Origin: Yoonia tamlensis
GTDB lineage: Bacteria; Pseudomonadota; Alphaproteobacteria; Rhodobacterales; Rhodobacteraceae
NCBI RefSeq assembly: GCF_900115105.1
Contig: NZ_FOYP01000001.1
Span: 2,196,097-2,260,096 of the forward strand
Reading direction: 5' to 3'
Length of the DNA stretch: 64,000 bases
Translations under genes and position numbers: made by a program
Notes under the pieces: model-generated
What the model was told of the DNA's origin: nothing
The model's input: the letters and a program-made list of their open reading frames with translations, nothing else
The model's database searches: none
In this document: piece after piece, positions 34,955 to 46,427 of the stretch
Numbering within the stretch: the stretch's first letter is position 1
Layout of the letters: each line of letters opens with the position of its first letter

Positions 34955-35740
34955 TTACGTCACAGCCACCCAGATCAGCCGCGTCCCCGTCAGCAAAAGC
35001 AAGACATAGGTCAACCCAAAGAACAGCCGTTCAGGCACCAAATCATGGGCGCGCACCCCGATCCACGCCCCGATCAGCGCAAAAGGCGCAAGCGCAAGGC
35101 TGCCCAAAATCGTGTCCCATGTGAAAATGCCCAAGAATGCATAGGGGACAACCTTCATCCAGTTGACCGCCCAGAATGTGATCACGGTTGTGGCCTGATA
35201 GGCCGTTTTGCTTAGTCCTTGCGACAATAAAAACACCGCGGTGGGCGGGCCGCCTGCATGGCTGATAAAGCTGGTGAATCCGCCGACAAAGCCTGCGGCC
35301 CACGCGTAGCGGCGCGCAAATGCCATTTGCCCGATACGCAGCCAACCCATCGCGCGGCTTAACTGAAAGCCCACAAAGGCCAGACAGATCACGCCAATCA
35401 AGAACCGAAAGAAATCCGCGTCAACGGCGGTATAAACCCAAGCCGCAAAGGCCACACCCGGCACCGCGCCCAGCATCAGCCCCTTGGCCGATGGCCAGTG
35501 CCATTTGCGCCAATAGGGCTTCAATGTCGCAACATCGATCAGCATGAACAGCGGTAGGATAATCGCCAGCGCCGCGCCCGGCGGCACCACAAGCGCCAGA
35601 ATCGCACCCGCGACGAATGCGGCACCTGACCCGAATCCACCCTTCGAAATGCCGCCAAAGATGATGGCTGGGATACCAGCTGCGAAAAAATACCAGTCGA
35701 ATGCGAACAAAGACGCGCCCCTAAAATACCTTGGTTTCAT
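34955..35740 (-). CDS. TauE/SafE-family permease (second in window)
   Basis: A 261-residue protein with about eight helices and the family motif GGISKGGFGSGAAFVAGAIL near the N-terminus and GFVGGFTSFISHAGGPPTAVFLL in the second half (seen as FVGGFTSFISHAGGPP). The HAGGPP segment marks the YfcA-like branch. Substrate unknown. The start is ATG 35740, the first in the frame. It is divergent from mdh, separated by about 130 bases, and stands apart from mcl2. Confidence 0.88.
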   Translation of the reverse strand: MKPRYFRGASLFAFDWYFFAAGIPAIIFGGISKGGFGSGAAFVAGAILALVVPPGAALAIILPLFMLIDVATLKPYWRKWHWPSAKGLMLGAVPGVAFAAWVYTAVDADFFRFLIGVICLAFVGFQLSRAMGWLRIGQMAFARRYAWAAGFVGGFTSFISHAGGPPTAVFLLSQGLSKTAYQATTVITFWAVNWMKVVPYAFLGIFTWDTILGSLALAPFALIGAWIGVRAHDLVPERLFFGLTYVLLLLTGTRLIWVAVT

Positions 35741-35783
35741 CCTTTGTTAGCGCCTAACAGTTTAATGAGCCACTCAGTAATAA

Positions 35784-36833
<1,050 letters not shown>

Positions 36834-36856
36834 TCGCCGCTGCAAACTGTTACGCT

Positions 36857-36881
36857 GGGGCGTCCTTTGGGGCGCCCTTTT
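36857..36881 (+). terminator. intrinsic terminator of mdh
   Basis: GGGCG (36858-36862) pairs with CGCCC (36873-36877) around a 10-base loop and is followed by TTTT. It lies 24 bases beyond the mdh stop codon, separating mdh from sucC. Confidence 0.65.
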
Positions 36882-36959
36882 GCGTCTGTGCCGCAAGATG
36901 CCCCGGCGAATCCCGCTATTTCGTCGCGCGCTGCCAGAATACCAGGGCAACAACCATTT

Positions 36960-36969
36960 TGTGATCACA
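36960..36969. promoter_or_regulatory. TGTGATCACA operator, suc distal copy
   Basis: Exact copy of the palindrome, 120-129 bases before the sucC ATG. The context TTTTGTGATCACAC is close to that of the sdh copy. Confidence 0.65.
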
Positions 36970-36980
36970 CTCCAAAAACG

Positions 36981-36990
36981 TGTGATCACA
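36981..36990. promoter_or_regulatory. TGTGATCACA operator, suc proximal copy
   Basis: Second exact copy, again 21 bp centre to centre from its partner, the same geometry as in front of sdhC. The AT-rich stretch that follows (36991-37050) probably holds the sucC promoter. Confidence 0.65.
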
Positions 36991-37088
36991 AATGTGCGAA
37001 TCTCTGCGATAATTTCATTTTTCAGTTACAAAACGTTCATTCCTTGTGATTTAGATGGCGCAACCGAAGCCAAATTGGACATGTCCCT

Positions 37089-38282
37089 ATGAACATCCAC
37101 GAATATCAGGCCAAAGCACTCTTGCGCAGCTACGGCGCGCCCGTATCTGATGGCCGCCCTGTGACCCGCGCAGAAGACGCAAAAACCGCCGCTGGCGAAC
37201 TTGATGGCCCGCTTTGGGTGGTCAAGGCACAGATCCACGCAGGTGGCCGCGGCAAAGGCAAATTCAAAGAAGCCGACGCAGGCGAAGCAGGCGGTGTCCG
37301 TCTTGCCAAATCAGTCGAAGAAGCCGCCGCAGAAGCCAAAAAGATGCTGGGCCGCACATTGGTCACCCACCAGACCGGCCCCGTCGGCAAGGTCGTGAAC
37401 CGCGTCTACATCGAAGACGGCTCTGGCATTGAAACTGAAATGTACCTCGCGCTGCTGGTCGACCGCCAGACAAGCCGTATCGGTTTTGTTGTGTCCACCG
37501 AAGGTGGGATGGACATCGAAGAAGTTGCAGCAAACACCCCAGAAAAAATTCTGAACTTCACAGTTGATCCCGCGACAGGCTATCAGGCATTCCACGGCCG
37601 CCGCGTTGCATTCGCGCTGGGTCTCGAAGGCCAGCAGGTCAAACAATGCGTCAAACTGATGGGCCAGCTTTACACAGCTTTCGTCGAAAAAGACATGGAA
37701 ATGCTGGAAATCAATCCGCTGATCGTGACGGACAAGGGCGACCTGAAAGTTCTCGACGCCAAAGTATCGTTCGACGGCAACGCGGTTTACCGCCACGCGG
37801 ATGTTGCAGCGCTGCGCGACGAAACCGAAGAAGACCCCAAAGAACTGGCCGCGTCCAAGTTCGACCTGAACTACATCGCACTTGACGGTGAAATCGGTTG
37901 CATGGTGAACGGTGCGGGTCTGGCAATGGCCACAATGGACATCATCAAACTCTACGGTGCTGAACCTGCCAACTTCCTTGATGTTGGTGGTGGCGCGACC
38001 AAAGAAAAAGTAACCGAAGCCTTCAAGATCATCACATCCGATCCCAACGTGAAGGGCATCCTTGTGAACATCTTTGGCGGCATCATGCGCTGTGACGTCA
38101 TCGCCGAAGGCGTGATCGCCGCGGTCAAAGAAGTCGGCTTGCAAGTGCCACTGGTTGTCCGCCTCGAAGGGACCAACGTCGAAAAAGGCAAAGAGATCAT
38201 CAACAATTCCGGCCTCGCCGTGATTGCTGCTGACGACCTCAAAGACGGCGCCCAGAAAATCGTGAAAGCGGTCAAAGGATAG
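37089..38282 (+). CDS. sucC: succinyl-CoA synthetase beta subunit (ADP/GDP-forming)
   Basis: A 397-residue ATP-grasp subunit. [19 protein letters not shown] is the canonical start, GGRGKGK (52-58) binds nucleotide, and [12 protein letters not shown] and [11 protein letters not shown] complete the fold. With SucD it makes succinyl-CoA or substrate-level ATP. First gene of the suc operon, controlled by the tandem operators. Unusually, sucD is not next but separated by a 108-residue ORF. Confidence 0.98.
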   Translation: MNIHEYQAKALLRSYGAPVSDGRPVTRAEDAKTAAGELDGPLWVVKAQIHAGGRGKGKFKEADAGEAGGVRLAKSVEEAAAEAKKMLGRTLVTHQTGPVGKVVNRVYIEDGSGIETEMYLALLVDRQTSRIGFVVSTEGGMDIEEVAANTPEKILNFTVDPATGYQAFHGRRVAFALGLEGQQVKQCVKLMGQLYTAFVEKDMEMLEINPLIVTDKGDLKVLDAKVSFDGNAVYRHADVAALRDETEEDPKELAASKFDLNYIALDGEIGCMVNGAGLAMATMDIIKLYGAEPANFLDVGGGATKEKVTEAFKIITSDPNVKGILVNIFGGIMRCDVIAEGVIAAVKEVGLQVPLVVRLEGTNVEKGKEIINNSGLAVIAADDLKDGAQKIVKAVKG

Positions 38283-38286
38283 TATT

Positions 38287-38613
38287 ATGGCTTCGGCGGT
38301 TGAAGGAAGAGCGATAAGTATCACTCAAGGGAATGTGGACAACAACCACATCCCGATCACTTACATAAAAGAGCTGTTTCCTTCTGACTGCTTTGGCGGC
38401 GAAAGTAGAACCTCTATTGGAAAACTGATTCAGGTGGCGCTGGATGGAGTTGGCACTTTTGACACCGACATTGCCACAAGCAAAAACATCCTTCGCATTC
38501 GTCAATCCGACGCAATCAAGACTTTTTACAAGCTCAACAACGCAAAGCACGGCACGCGACTATTCTTTGAAAAGACTAGCCCTCGTGCGTTTCGCGTCAC
38601 AGCAATAGACTAG
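38287..38613 (+). CDS. orphan 108-residue protein inserted between sucC and sucD
   Basis: Lower GC (roughly 48%) than its neighbours, with rare AGA and ATA codons, so probably acquired. AAAGGA, formed by the last codons of sucC, serves as ribosome binding site 7 bases before ATG 38287. The protein has NHIPITYIKELFPSDCFGG, a central VALDGVGTFDTDIATSKNILRIR and the C-terminal GTRLFFEKTSPRAFRV. This pattern resembles the small B3-like DNA-binding pseudobarrel seen in bacterial standalone proteins and some restriction enzymes, but I cannot confirm that. It is probably co-transcribed with suc. Confidence 0.75.
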   Translation: MASAVEGRAISITQGNVDNNHIPITYIKELFPSDCFGGESRTSIGKLIQVALDGVGTFDTDIATSKNILRIRQSDAIKTFYKLNNAKHGTRLFFEKTSPRAFRVTAID

Positions 38614-38625
38614 GGAGCCAACAAC

Positions 38626-39507
38626 ATGGCCATTCTCGTTAACGAAAACACACGCGTCATCTGTCAGGGCCTTACTGGTTCGCAGGGGACGTTCCACTCT
38701 GAACAAGCCATCGCATATGGCACAAAAATGGTTGGCGGCGTAACGCCTGGTAAAGGTGGGCAAACCCATCTGGACCTGCCGATCTTTAACTCGGTCCACG
38801 AAGCCAAGCACGTCACCGAAGCCAACGCATCGGTCATCTATGTGCCGCCGCCATTCGCAGCCGATTCAATCCTCGAAGCGATCGACGCTGAGATGGAATT
38901 GATCATCTGTATCACCGAAGGCATCCCTGTGCTGGACATGATGCGCGTGAAAAAAGCGCTTGAAGGGTCGGCATCGCGTCTGATCGGGCCAAACTGCCCC
39001 GGCGTGATCACACCTGACGCCTGCAAAATCGGCATTATGCCCGGCCACATCCACCGTCGCGGGTCTGTTGGTGTTGTTTCGCGTTCCGGCACATTGACAT
39101 ATGAAGCCGTGAAACAGACGTCTGATCTTGGCCTTGGCCAGTCAACCGCGGTTGGTATCGGTGGTGACCCGATCAAAGGGACCGAACACATCGACGTGCT
39201 GGACCTGTTCCTTGACGATGATGAAACACAATCCATCATCATGATCGGCGAAATCGGTGGTTCTGCCGAAGAAGAAGCCGCAGAATTCCTTGCCGATCAG
39301 CGCAAAAAAGGCCGCTGGAAGCCCGTTGCTGGCTTTATCGCTGGCCGCACGGCACCTCCGGGCCGCCGCATGGGTCACGCTGGCGCGATTGTTGCCGGTG
39401 GTAAAGGCGATGCAGAAAGCAAGATCGAAGCCATGAAATCTGCCGGCATCATCGTCGCAGACAGCCCCGCCACACTTGGCGAAGCTGTGCTCAAGGCAAT
39501 CGGCTAA
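38626..39507 (+). CDS. sucD: succinyl-CoA synthetase alpha subunit
   Basis: A 293-residue subunit carrying the phosphorylated histidine (His251 in [16 protein letters not shown]). The CoA-binding Rossmann domain starts with [19 protein letters not shown], and GPNCPGVI is characteristic. ATG 38626 is preceded by AGGGAG. It should pair with SucC, 345 bases upstream. Its stop overlaps the next start (TAATG). Confidence 0.98.
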   Translation: MAILVNENTRVICQGLTGSQGTFHSEQAIAYGTKMVGGVTPGKGGQTHLDLPIFNSVHEAKHVTEANASVIYVPPPFAADSILEAIDAEMELIICITEGIPVLDMMRVKKALEGSASRLIGPNCPGVITPDACKIGIMPGHIHRRGSVGVVSRSGTLTYEAVKQTSDLGLGQSTAVGIGGDPIKGTEHIDVLDLFLDDDETQSIIMIGEIGGSAEEEAAEFLADQRKKGRWKPVAGFIAGRTAPPGRRMGHAGAIVAGGKGDAESKIEAMKSAGIIVADSPATLGEAVLKAIG

Positions 39508-40109
39508 TGCGCGCGGCGGTCCTGCCTGTATTGATCGGCTGTCTTGCCCAACCCGGGTACGCTCAGGCAGAAGCTGGCATCGATACAATGATGTCGCTTT
39601 GCATTCCGATTTCTGCCACCGGCACGAGCATTCGTGCCGGATTGACAGAGTCCGGCTGGACCGCACAAACACCACAGTCGGGCCTGCAGGCCCGCCGCGA
39701 CCTTATTGGATCGCAAATGTGGTCATTCTTTTCAGACGCGACGCCGTCACAGCGGCTAGAGCTTGTGGACGACGTCGTAATCGCGGTTGGCGCTTCAATG
39801 GTCGACCCGAATTTTGCAGAAATTTACACCCACGAAGGCGAAGTTGTTTTGATCCTGTCACAGGGTCCTAACATTTCATGCCTTTGGGTCGGCCCCGAAG
39901 ATGAAGCATTTGATGCGCGCGTCGCCGCCATCGGTGGTTTTCCGATGGGCGTTCCCGAGTCTACGACAACAACCGCCGCACTTACCCAAACCGTCGAAGC
40001 TGGTGGTAGTGACTGGACCCGTATTGAAAACTACGCCCGCATCGATGCTAGCGACCGCACGGGGCCCTATCCTGCTGCTGCCCGTCTAGATCGTTCGCCC
40101 GCGCAATAA
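39507..40109 (+). CDS. secreted/periplasmic protein of unknown function between sucD and sucA
   Basis: A 200-residue protein with a signal peptide ([20 protein letters not shown], cleavage near residue 20-22). The mature part begins AEAGIDTMMSLC, then runs through DLIGSQMWSFFSDATPSQRLEL and ISCLWVGPEDEAF. Cysteines 32 and about 125 may pair. Family not recognised. It begins inside the sucD stop codon (TAATG), so it is coupled to sucD. The heptad DTMMSLC also occurs in the protein at 46428. Confidence 0.72.
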   Translation: MRAAVLPVLIGCLAQPGYAQAEAGIDTMMSLCIPISATGTSIRAGLTESGWTAQTPQSGLQARRDLIGSQMWSFFSDATPSQRLELVDDVVIAVGASMVDPNFAEIYTHEGEVVLILSQGPNISCLWVGPEDEAFDARVAAIGGFPMGVPESTTTTAALTQTVEAGGSDWTRIENYARIDASDRTGPYPAAARLDRSPAQ

Positions 40110-40130
40110 TCACACTATTGAGGTCCCCCA

Positions 40131-43088
40131 ATGACTGATCAATCACCAAACGACATTCTTCACGCCTCATCGTTCCTGCAGGGGCACAATGCGAAATATG
40201 TAGAACAGCTTTATGCGCGCTATGCCGACAACCCAAATGCGGTTGACGAAAGCTGGCGCGACTTTTTCAAGGCGCTGGGCGATGCCCCGTCGGACGCCAA
40301 GGCAGAGGCCGCAGGCGCGTCTTGGGGCCGTATGGACTGGCCGCCGGTTCCCAATGATGATCTGACTTCCGCGCTAGATGGCCAGTGGCCAGCCGAACCC
40401 GAAGCCGCAGGCAAAAAGATCGCGGCCAAGGCCGCCGAAAAAGGCGTGTCGCTCGACGAAAACCAAGTCCGCAATGCCGTGCTGGACAGCATCCGCGCGC
40501 TGATGATCATCCGCGCCTACCGTATTCGCGGGCATTTGATTGCCGACCTTGATCCGCTTGGTATGCGCGAAAACGTGCCCCACCCCGAGCTTGATCCAAA
40601 ATCTTACGGCTTTACCGCTGCTGACATGGATCGCCCGATCTTTATCGACAATGTCTTGGGCCTTGAAATAGCGACGATGAATGAAATCATCGCGATTGTG
40701 CACCGTACCTATTGCGGCACTTTTGCCCTGCAATACATGCATATCTCCAACCCCGAAGAAGCGGGCTGGCTCAAAGAACGCATCGAAGGATACGGAAAAG
40801 AAATCGCCTTTACCAAAAACGGCCGCAAGGCGATTTTGAACAGCCTTGTGCAGGCCGAAGGTTTTGAAAAGTTCTTGCATGTCAAATACATGGGCACCAA
40901 ACGTTTCGGCCTTGATGGCGGTGAAAGCCTGATCCCTGCGATGGAGCAGATCATCAAACGCGGTGGCCAATTGGGCATGGATGAGATCATCATCGGCATG
41001 CCGCACCGTGGCCGCCTGTCGGTTCTTGCGAACGTGATGGAAAAACCCTACCGCGCGATTTTTAACGAATTCCAGGGCGGGTCGTTCAAGCCCGAGGATG
41101 TCGACGGGTCCGGCGATGTGAAATATCACCTTGGCGCCTCGTCCGATCGTAGCTTTGACGACAATTCTGTGCACCTGTCGCTCACTGCTAACCCTTCCCA
41201 CCTTGAGGCGGTGAACCCCGTTGTCTTGGGCAAGGTCCGCGCCAAACAAGACCAAAAGAACGACGTGGATCGCACCCGCGTCATGGCAATCTTGCTGCAC
41301 GGCGATGCGGCCTTTGCTGGACAAGGCGTCGTTGCCGAAGGGTTCGGCCTGTCCGGCCTTAAAGGCCACAAAACCGGCGGCACAATGCATATCGTCGTGA
41401 ACAACCAGATCGGCTTCACGACCGCGCCGCACTTCTCGCGCAGCTCGCCCTACCCGACCGATATCGCACTGATGGTTGAGGCCCCGATTTTCCACGTCAA
41501 CGGCGACGATCCCGAAGCCGTTGTGCACGCCGCGCGCGTCGCGACCGAATTCCGCCAGAAGTTCCACAAAGACGTGGTGCTGGACATCATCTGCTACCGC
41601 CGCTTTGGTCACAACGAAGGCGACGAGCCGATGTTCACCAATCCGGTGATGTATAAAAAGATCAAAAAACAAAAGACCACGCTGACGCTTTACACCGAAC
41701 GTCTGGTCAAGGACGGGCTGATCCCCGAAGGCGAAATCGAAGACATGAAGGCCGCGTTCCAAGCGCACCTGAATCAGGAATTCGAGGCCGGAAAAGACTA
41801 TAAACCCAACAAGGCAGACTGGCTTGATGGGAAATGGTCGCATCTGGACCGCCAGAAAGACAAATACCAGCGCGGCAAAACTGCGATCAAACCCGAAACA
41901 CTGGCTGAAATCGGCAATGCGCTGACCACAGTGCCAGATGGTTTCCCGCTGCACAAAACCGTTGGCCGTATTCTGGAAGCCAAGAAAGGCATGTTCGAAA
42001 GCGGCACAGGTTTTGACTGGGCAACCGGCGAAGCGCTGGCTTTCGGCTCTTTGCAGGTCGAAGGCTATTCTGTGCGTCTGTCAGGTCAGGATTGTACCCG
42101 CGGTACGTTCAGTCACCGGCATTCGGGCCTGATTAACCAAGACAACGAAGACCGCTACTATCCGCTTAATCACATCCGTGACGGTCAGGCGAACTACGAA
42201 GTCATCGACAGCATGCTGTCGGAATACGCGGTTCTTGGCTTTGAATACGGCTATTCACTGGCCGAACCAAACGCGCTGACCCTATGGGAAGCCCAGTTCG
42301 GCGATTTCGCCAACGGCGCGCAGATCATGTTCGACCAGTTTATTTCTTCGGGCGAAAGCAAATGGCTGCGGATGTCGGGGCTCGTCTGCCTGTTGCCGCA
42401 CGGCTATGAAGGGCAAGGCCCGGAGCATTCCAGCGCGCGTCTGGAACGGTTCCTGACCATGTGCGGTGGCGACAACTGGATCGTGGCAAACTGCACCACG
42501 CCTGCGAACTATTTCCACATCCTGCGCCGCCAGCTGCACCGCAGCTACCGCAAACCGCTGATCATGATGACACCAAAATCACTGCTGCGCCACAAACTGG
42601 CAGTGTCAAAGGCCGAAGAATTCACCACCGGTTCCAGCTTTCACCGTGTGCTGTGGGATGACGCCCAGCACGGCAATTCAGATACGCAACTGGTGGCCGA
42701 TGACAAGATCAAGCGCGTCGTGATGTGTTCGGGCAAGGTCTATTATGACCTTCTGGAAGAACGCGACGCACGCGGCATCGACGACATTTACCTGTTGCGC
42801 TATGAACAGTTCTACCCGTTCCCTGCCCAATCTGCGGTGAATGAACTGAGCCGGTTCAAGAACGCTGAAATGGTCTGGTGTCAGGAAGAACCCAAAAACC
42901 AGGGCGCATGGTCGTTCATGGAACCCAATATCGAATGGGTCCTGACCCGCATCAAAGCCACCCACAAGCGTCCCGTCTATGCCGGTCGCGCCGCTTCGGC
43001 ATCACCCGCGACAGGGCTTGCCAGCAAACATAAAGCAGAACAATCGGCGCTCGTTGATGACGCCCTGACTATCAAAGGAACAAAGTAA
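40131..43088 (+). CDS. sucA: 2-oxoglutarate dehydrogenase E1 component
   Basis: A 985-residue thiamine-diphosphate enzyme decarboxylating 2-oxoglutarate. The N-terminal E2-binding segment reads [22 protein letters not shown] (in part [14 protein letters not shown]). The TPP-binding region [15 protein letters not shown] through [10 protein letters not shown] lies near residues 388-425. [14 protein letters not shown] sequence ([16 protein letters not shown]) and [15 protein letters not shown] sequence follow. Full length. It is followed directly by sucB, whose ATG overlaps its stop. Confidence 0.98.
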   Translation: MTDQSPNDILHASSFLQGHNAKYVEQLYARYADNPNAVDESWRDFFKALGDAPSDAKAEAAGASWGRMDWPPVPNDDLTSALDGQWPAEPEAAGKKIAAKAAEKGVSLDENQVRNAVLDSIRALMIIRAYRIRGHLIADLDPLGMRENVPHPELDPKSYGFTAADMDRPIFIDNVLGLEIATMNEIIAIVHRTYCGTFALQYMHISNPEEAGWLKERIEGYGKEIAFTKNGRKAILNSLVQAEGFEKFLHVKYMGTKRFGLDGGESLIPAMEQIIKRGGQLGMDEIIIGMPHRGRLSVLANVMEKPYRAIFNEFQGGSFKPEDVDGSGDVKYHLGASSDRSFDDNSVHLSLTANPSHLEAVNPVVLGKVRAKQDQKNDVDRTRVMAILLHGDAAFAGQGVVAEGFGLSGLKGHKTGGTMHIVVNNQIGFTTAPHFSRSSPYPTDIALMVEAPIFHVNGDDPEAVVHAARVATEFRQKFHKDVVLDIICYRRFGHNEGDEPMFTNPVMYKKIKKQKTTLTLYTERLVKDGLIPEGEIEDMKAAFQAHLNQEFEAGKDYKPNKADWLDGKWSHLDRQKDKYQRGKTAIKPETLAEIGNALTTVPDGFPLHKTVGRILEAKKGMFESGTGFDWATGEALAFGSLQVEGYSVRLSGQDCTRGTFSHRHSGLINQDNEDRYYPLNHIRDGQANYEVIDSMLSEYAVLGFEYGYSLAEPNALTLWEAQFGDFANGAQIMFDQFISSGESKWLRMSGLVCLLPHGYEGQGPEHSSARLERFLTMCGGDNWIVANCTTPANYFHILRRQLHRSYRKPLIMMTPKSLLRHKLAVSKAEEFTTGSSFHRVLWDDAQHGNSDTQLVADDKIKRVVMCSGKVYYDLLEERDARGIDDIYLLRYEQFYPFPAQSAVNELSRFKNAEMVWCQEEPKNQGAWSFMEPNIEWVLTRIKATHKRPVYAGRAASASPATGLASKHKAEQSALVDDALTIKGTK

Positions 43089-44278
43089 TGAGCACCGAAG
43101 TCCGCGTACCTACACTTGGCGAATCCGTCACCGAAGCCACCGTTGCCACATGGTTCAAACAGCCTGGCGATGCCGTCGCCGTTGACGAAATGCTGTGCGA
43201 ACTGGAAACAGACAAGGTCACCGTAGAGGTGCCTTCGCCCGTTGCCGGCACATTGTCTGAAATCGTTGCCGCCGAAGGCGAAACTGTGGGCGTTGACGCG
43301 CTGCTGGCCCAAATCGCCGCTGGCGACGCGGCCCCTGCCCCCAAGGCCGAAGCCCCCGCTGCGGCCCCCGCACCTGCGGCCGCTCCTGCGGCGGCTGCGC
43401 GCACCGATGTTGAAAACGCGCCTTCCGCCAACAAACTGATGGCCGAAAACAACCTGTCAAACGTGGCAGGCACCGGCAAAGACGGCCGCGTCATGAAAGA
43501 AGACGTGCTGAACGCGCTGGCAGCCCCCGCGCCCGCAGCCCCTGCCGCACCGCGCGCACCTGTGGCCGCAAACCAGGCCGCCCGCGAAGAGCGTGTCAAG
43601 ATGACCCGCCTGCGCCAGACTATCGCCAAGCGGCTCAAGGACAGCCAGAACACCGCCGCAATGCTAACCACCTATAACGAGGTCGACATGACCGCCGTTA
43701 TGGATTTGCGCAACGAATACAAAGACCTGTTCTTGAAAAAGCACGGCGTCAAACTCGGCTTTATGTCGTTCTTTACCAAGGCATGTATCCACGCGCTGAA
43801 CGAAGTCCCCGAAGTTAACGCCGAAATCGACGGCACCGATGTGGTTTACAAAAACTACGTCAACATGGGCATCGCGGCTGGCACACCAACCGGCCTTGTG
43901 GTGCCGGTGATCAATGATGCGGACCAGATGTCATTTGCCGATATCGAAAAAGCAATCGCCGAAAAAGGCGCGCGCGCGCGTGACGGCAAACTGTCGATGG
44001 CCGAAATGCAGGGCGGCACATTCACCATCTCGAACGGTGGTGTTTACGGGTCTCTGATGTCCTCACCGATCCTGAACCCCCCACAGTCCGGCATCCTCGG
44101 CATGCACAAAATCCAGGACCGCCCCATGGCGATCAACGGGCAGGTTGTGATCCGCCCGATGATGTATCTTGCACTGTCCTACGACCACCGGATCGTCGAC
44201 GGCAAAGGTGCCGTGACATTCCTCGTGCGCGTCAAAGAAGCGCTCGAAGATCCACGCCGTCTGTTGATGGATCTGTAA
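43088..44278 (+). CDS. sucB: 2-oxoglutarate dehydrogenase E2 (dihydrolipoyl succinyltransferase)
   Basis: A 396-residue E2 subunit. A lipoyl domain (1-75) carries Lys43 in [10 protein letters not shown]; an Ala/Pro linker follows. A peripheral-subunit-binding domain (about 115-145, [20 protein letters not shown]) and the catalytic domain come next, with His and Asp in [13 protein letters not shown] near the C-terminus. It transfers the succinyl group to CoA. Single lipoyl domain, as usual for odhB. Two G/C hairpins follow before the MAPEG gene. Confidence 0.98.
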   Translation: MSTEVRVPTLGESVTEATVATWFKQPGDAVAVDEMLCELETDKVTVEVPSPVAGTLSEIVAAEGETVGVDALLAQIAAGDAAPAPKAEAPAAAPAPAAAPAAAARTDVENAPSANKLMAENNLSNVAGTGKDGRVMKEDVLNALAAPAPAAPAAPRAPVAANQAAREERVKMTRLRQTIAKRLKDSQNTAAMLTTYNEVDMTAVMDLRNEYKDLFLKKHGVKLGFMSFFTKACIHALNEVPEVNAEIDGTDVVYKNYVNMGIAAGTPTGLVVPVINDADQMSFADIEKAIAEKGARARDGKLSMAEMQGGTFTISNGGVYGSLMSSPILNPPQSGILGMHKIQDRPMAINGQVVIRPMMYLALSYDHRIVDGKGAVTFLVRVKEALEDPRRLLMDL

Positions 44279-44281
44279 TAA

Positions 44282-44328
44282 CCCAGGGCAGTGCCTGGGC
44301 CTCGGGGTGGGGTCCGGGCGCTGCCCGG
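44282..44328 (+). other. two short GC stem-loops after sucB
   Basis: CCCAGG/CCTGGG (44282-44299) and CCGGGC/GCCCGG (44314-44328) form consecutive hairpins 3 bases beyond sucB. There is no T-run, so full termination is doubtful. They may lower readthrough into the MAPEG-lpd part of the operon or protect the sucAB message. Confidence 0.4.
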
Positions 44329-44381
44329 CGATGCCGGACTGTCCCAAACAGATTGTGCGGTGAATTGGATTGGCGAACGAT

Positions 44382-44792
44382 ATGACACCTGAACTCACCG
44401 TTCTTGCGCTTGCTGCATTGCTTCAGTCCGTCCAGTTTTGCCTCATGGCGATCCCCGCGAATATGGAACTCGGGCCCGGCAAGACCGCCAGCCCGCGTGA
44501 CCCGCAGCGCCTGTCCAAACCGCTGATGGATCAGGCCAGCGTCGGCACAGGTCGCCTGTTTCGCGCGATGAACAACCACTTTGAGGCGCTGATCCTGTTC
44601 ACCATCGCGGTGGTCGTGATCACGCTTGGTGACAAGGGCACCGGGTTCAGCGCGATTTGCGCATGGACCTATCTGGCCGCCCGCATTCTATACGTCCCCG
44701 CATATTATTTTGGCTGGGTGCCTTGGCGCTCGCTGATCTGGTTTGTGGGGTTTTTCGCGACTCTGCTCATGATACTCTCGGCATTATTCTAA
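44382..44792 (+). CDS. MAPEG-family membrane protein
   Basis: A 136-residue protein with four helices. QLSKPL-type region DPQRLSKPLMDQASVGTGRLFRAMNNHFE (short form GRLFRAMNNHFEAL) and the C-terminal YLAARILYVPAYYFGWVPWRSLIW are the MAPEG pattern, the eicosanoid/glutathione-metabolism membrane family. Substrate unknown. ATG 44382 gives the usual MTPELTVLALAALL; a TTG at 44370 is in frame. It lies between sucB and lpd of the 2-oxoglutarate dehydrogenase genes. Confidence 0.87.
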   Translation: MTPELTVLALAALLQSVQFCLMAIPANMELGPGKTASPRDPQRLSKPLMDQASVGTGRLFRAMNNHFEALILFTIAVVVITLGDKGTGFSAICAWTYLAARILYVPAYYFGWVPWRSLIWFVGFFATLLMILSALF

Positions 44793-44858
44793 TGGCCGAC
44801 CCGAAACATACCAATGTCCGACGCAAGTCCGACACCTAAAAACGCTAAAGGAGACACC

Positions 44859-46247
44859 ATGTCCAGCTATGACGTTATCGTAATCGGCGCAGGCCCCGGC
44901 GGCTATGTCAGCGCCATCCGTTGTGCCCAACTCGGCATGAAAGTAGCCGTTGTCGAAGGGCGCGAAACGCTGGGCGGCACCTGTCTTAACGTGGGCTGCA
45001 TCCCATCCAAAGCATTGCTGCATGCCACCCATATGCTGCATGAGGCCGAACATAATTTCGCCGATATGGGCCTGAAAGGCAAAGCACCTTCGGTCGATTG
45101 GAAGCAAATGCTGACATACAAGGAAACTGTCGTTGGCCAAAACACCGGCGGCATCGAATTCTTGTTCAAAAAGAACAAGATCGACTGGATCAAGGGCTGG
45201 GCGACCATTCCGGCAGCGGGCAAAGTGCAGGTTGGTGACGACACATATGATGCGAAAAACATCATCATCGCATCCGGCTCCGAAGCCTCTGTGTTGCCAG
45301 GTATCGAGGTTGACGAACAAACAGTCGTGACCTCGACGGGCGCGCTGACACTGAACAAAATTCCGAAATCACTGGTTGTGATCGGCGCAGGTGTGATCGG
45401 GCTTGAACTGGGGTCTGTCTATGCCCGGTTGGGCGCAGAGGTCACAGTAATCGAATATCTAGATGCGATCACACCCGGAATGGACGGTGAAATCGCGCGG
45501 CAATTCCAAAAGATGCTGACCAAGCAAGGGCTTAAGTTCACCCTTGGTGCCGCTGTGCAAGGCGTTACTGTCAAAAACAACAAGGCAACCGTGACCTATC
45601 AGTTGCGCAAGGACAACAGCGAACATAGCATCACAGCTGATACAGTGTTGGTCGCAACGGGCCGCAAACCCTATACGGCAGGCCTTGGGCTTGATGCATT
45701 GGGTGTCGCATTGACAGATCGCGGCCAGATCAAGACCGACGCAAAATATGCTACAAACGTGCCGGGCATCTACGCCATTGGTGATACGATCGCGGGCCCG
45801 ATGCTGGCACACAAGGCCGAAGACGAAGGCATGGCCGTCGCCGAAGGGATCGCCGGCCAAAAGCCGCATGTGAACTACGGCGTGATCCCCGGCGTGATCT
45901 ATACCCACCCCGAGGTCAGCAATGTCGGCGAAACCGAAGAGACGCTCAAGGCTGCGGGCCGCGCCTATAAGGTTGGTAAATTCCCGTTCATGGGCAACGC
46001 CCGCGCCAAGGCCAATTTTGCGGGTGACGGCTTTGTAAAGCTGCTGGTTGACGCGCAAACCGACCGTATCTTGGGCGCCCATATCATTGGTCCGATGGCC
46101 GGTGATCTGATCCATGAAATCTGTGTCGCGATGGAATTTGGTGCCGCCGCAGAAGACATCGCGCGCACCTGCCATGCGCATCCAACCTATTCCGAAGCCG
46201 TGCGCGAGGCCGCGCTTGCCTGCGGTGACGGCGCGATCCACGTTTAA
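44859..46247 (+). CDS. lpdA: dihydrolipoyl dehydrogenase (E3)
   Basis: A 462-residue flavoenzyme reoxidising lipoyl groups of 2-oxoacid dehydrogenase complexes. The FAD motif is [19 protein letters not shown] (9-27), the redox disulfide C42-C47 in [12 protein letters not shown], the NAD motif [20 protein letters not shown], and the C-terminal active site [16 protein letters not shown] 44859 has AAAGGAG upstream; the frame open from 44814 is not needed. It ends the odh gene run with a strong terminator. Confidence 0.98.
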   Translation: MSSYDVIVIGAGPGGYVSAIRCAQLGMKVAVVEGRETLGGTCLNVGCIPSKALLHATHMLHEAEHNFADMGLKGKAPSVDWKQMLTYKETVVGQNTGGIEFLFKKNKIDWIKGWATIPAAGKVQVGDDTYDAKNIIIASGSEASVLPGIEVDEQTVVTSTGALTLNKIPKSLVVIGAGVIGLELGSVYARLGAEVTVIEYLDAITPGMDGEIARQFQKMLTKQGLKFTLGAAVQGVTVKNNKATVTYQLRKDNSEHSITADTVLVATGRKPYTAGLGLDALGVALTDRGQIKTDAKYATNVPGIYAIGDTIAGPMLAHKAEDEGMAVAEGIAGQKPHVNYGVIPGVIYTHPEVSNVGETEETLKAAGRAYKVGKFPFMGNARAKANFAGDGFVKLLVDAQTDRILGAHIIGPMAGDLIHEICVAMEFGAAAEDIARTCHAHPTYSEAVREAALACGDGAIHV

Positions 46248-46253
46248 CAATCC

Positions 46254-46287
46254 GGCGCGCCGGCCCCGTATCGGCGCGCCATTTTTC
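46254..46287 (+). terminator. intrinsic terminator after lpdA
   Basis: Two copies of the palindrome GGCGCGCC (46254-46261 and 46273-46280) pair across an 11-base loop and are followed by ATTTTTC. Seven bases beyond the lpdA stop. Confidence 0.85.
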
Positions 46288-46427
46288 TACAGGTTATTGA
46301 TCTAATTTTGTGAACAATGGCCGATTTATTATACGGTCTTGCAGCGCTATTAGGCAGCTGCGACCATATCCGCGCCACATTTTTGCACCCAATCCATGTT
46401 TTAACGCGGGAATGTTTTGTGAGAGCC

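Noticed and set aside
40374..41954. 526-codon minus-strand frame inside sucA
   Set aside because: Antisense shadow of sucA codon bias; no motif or ribosome binding site.
44282..44328. Intrinsic terminator separating sucB from lpd
   Set aside because: The hairpins lack a T-run, so they are listed only as structures.
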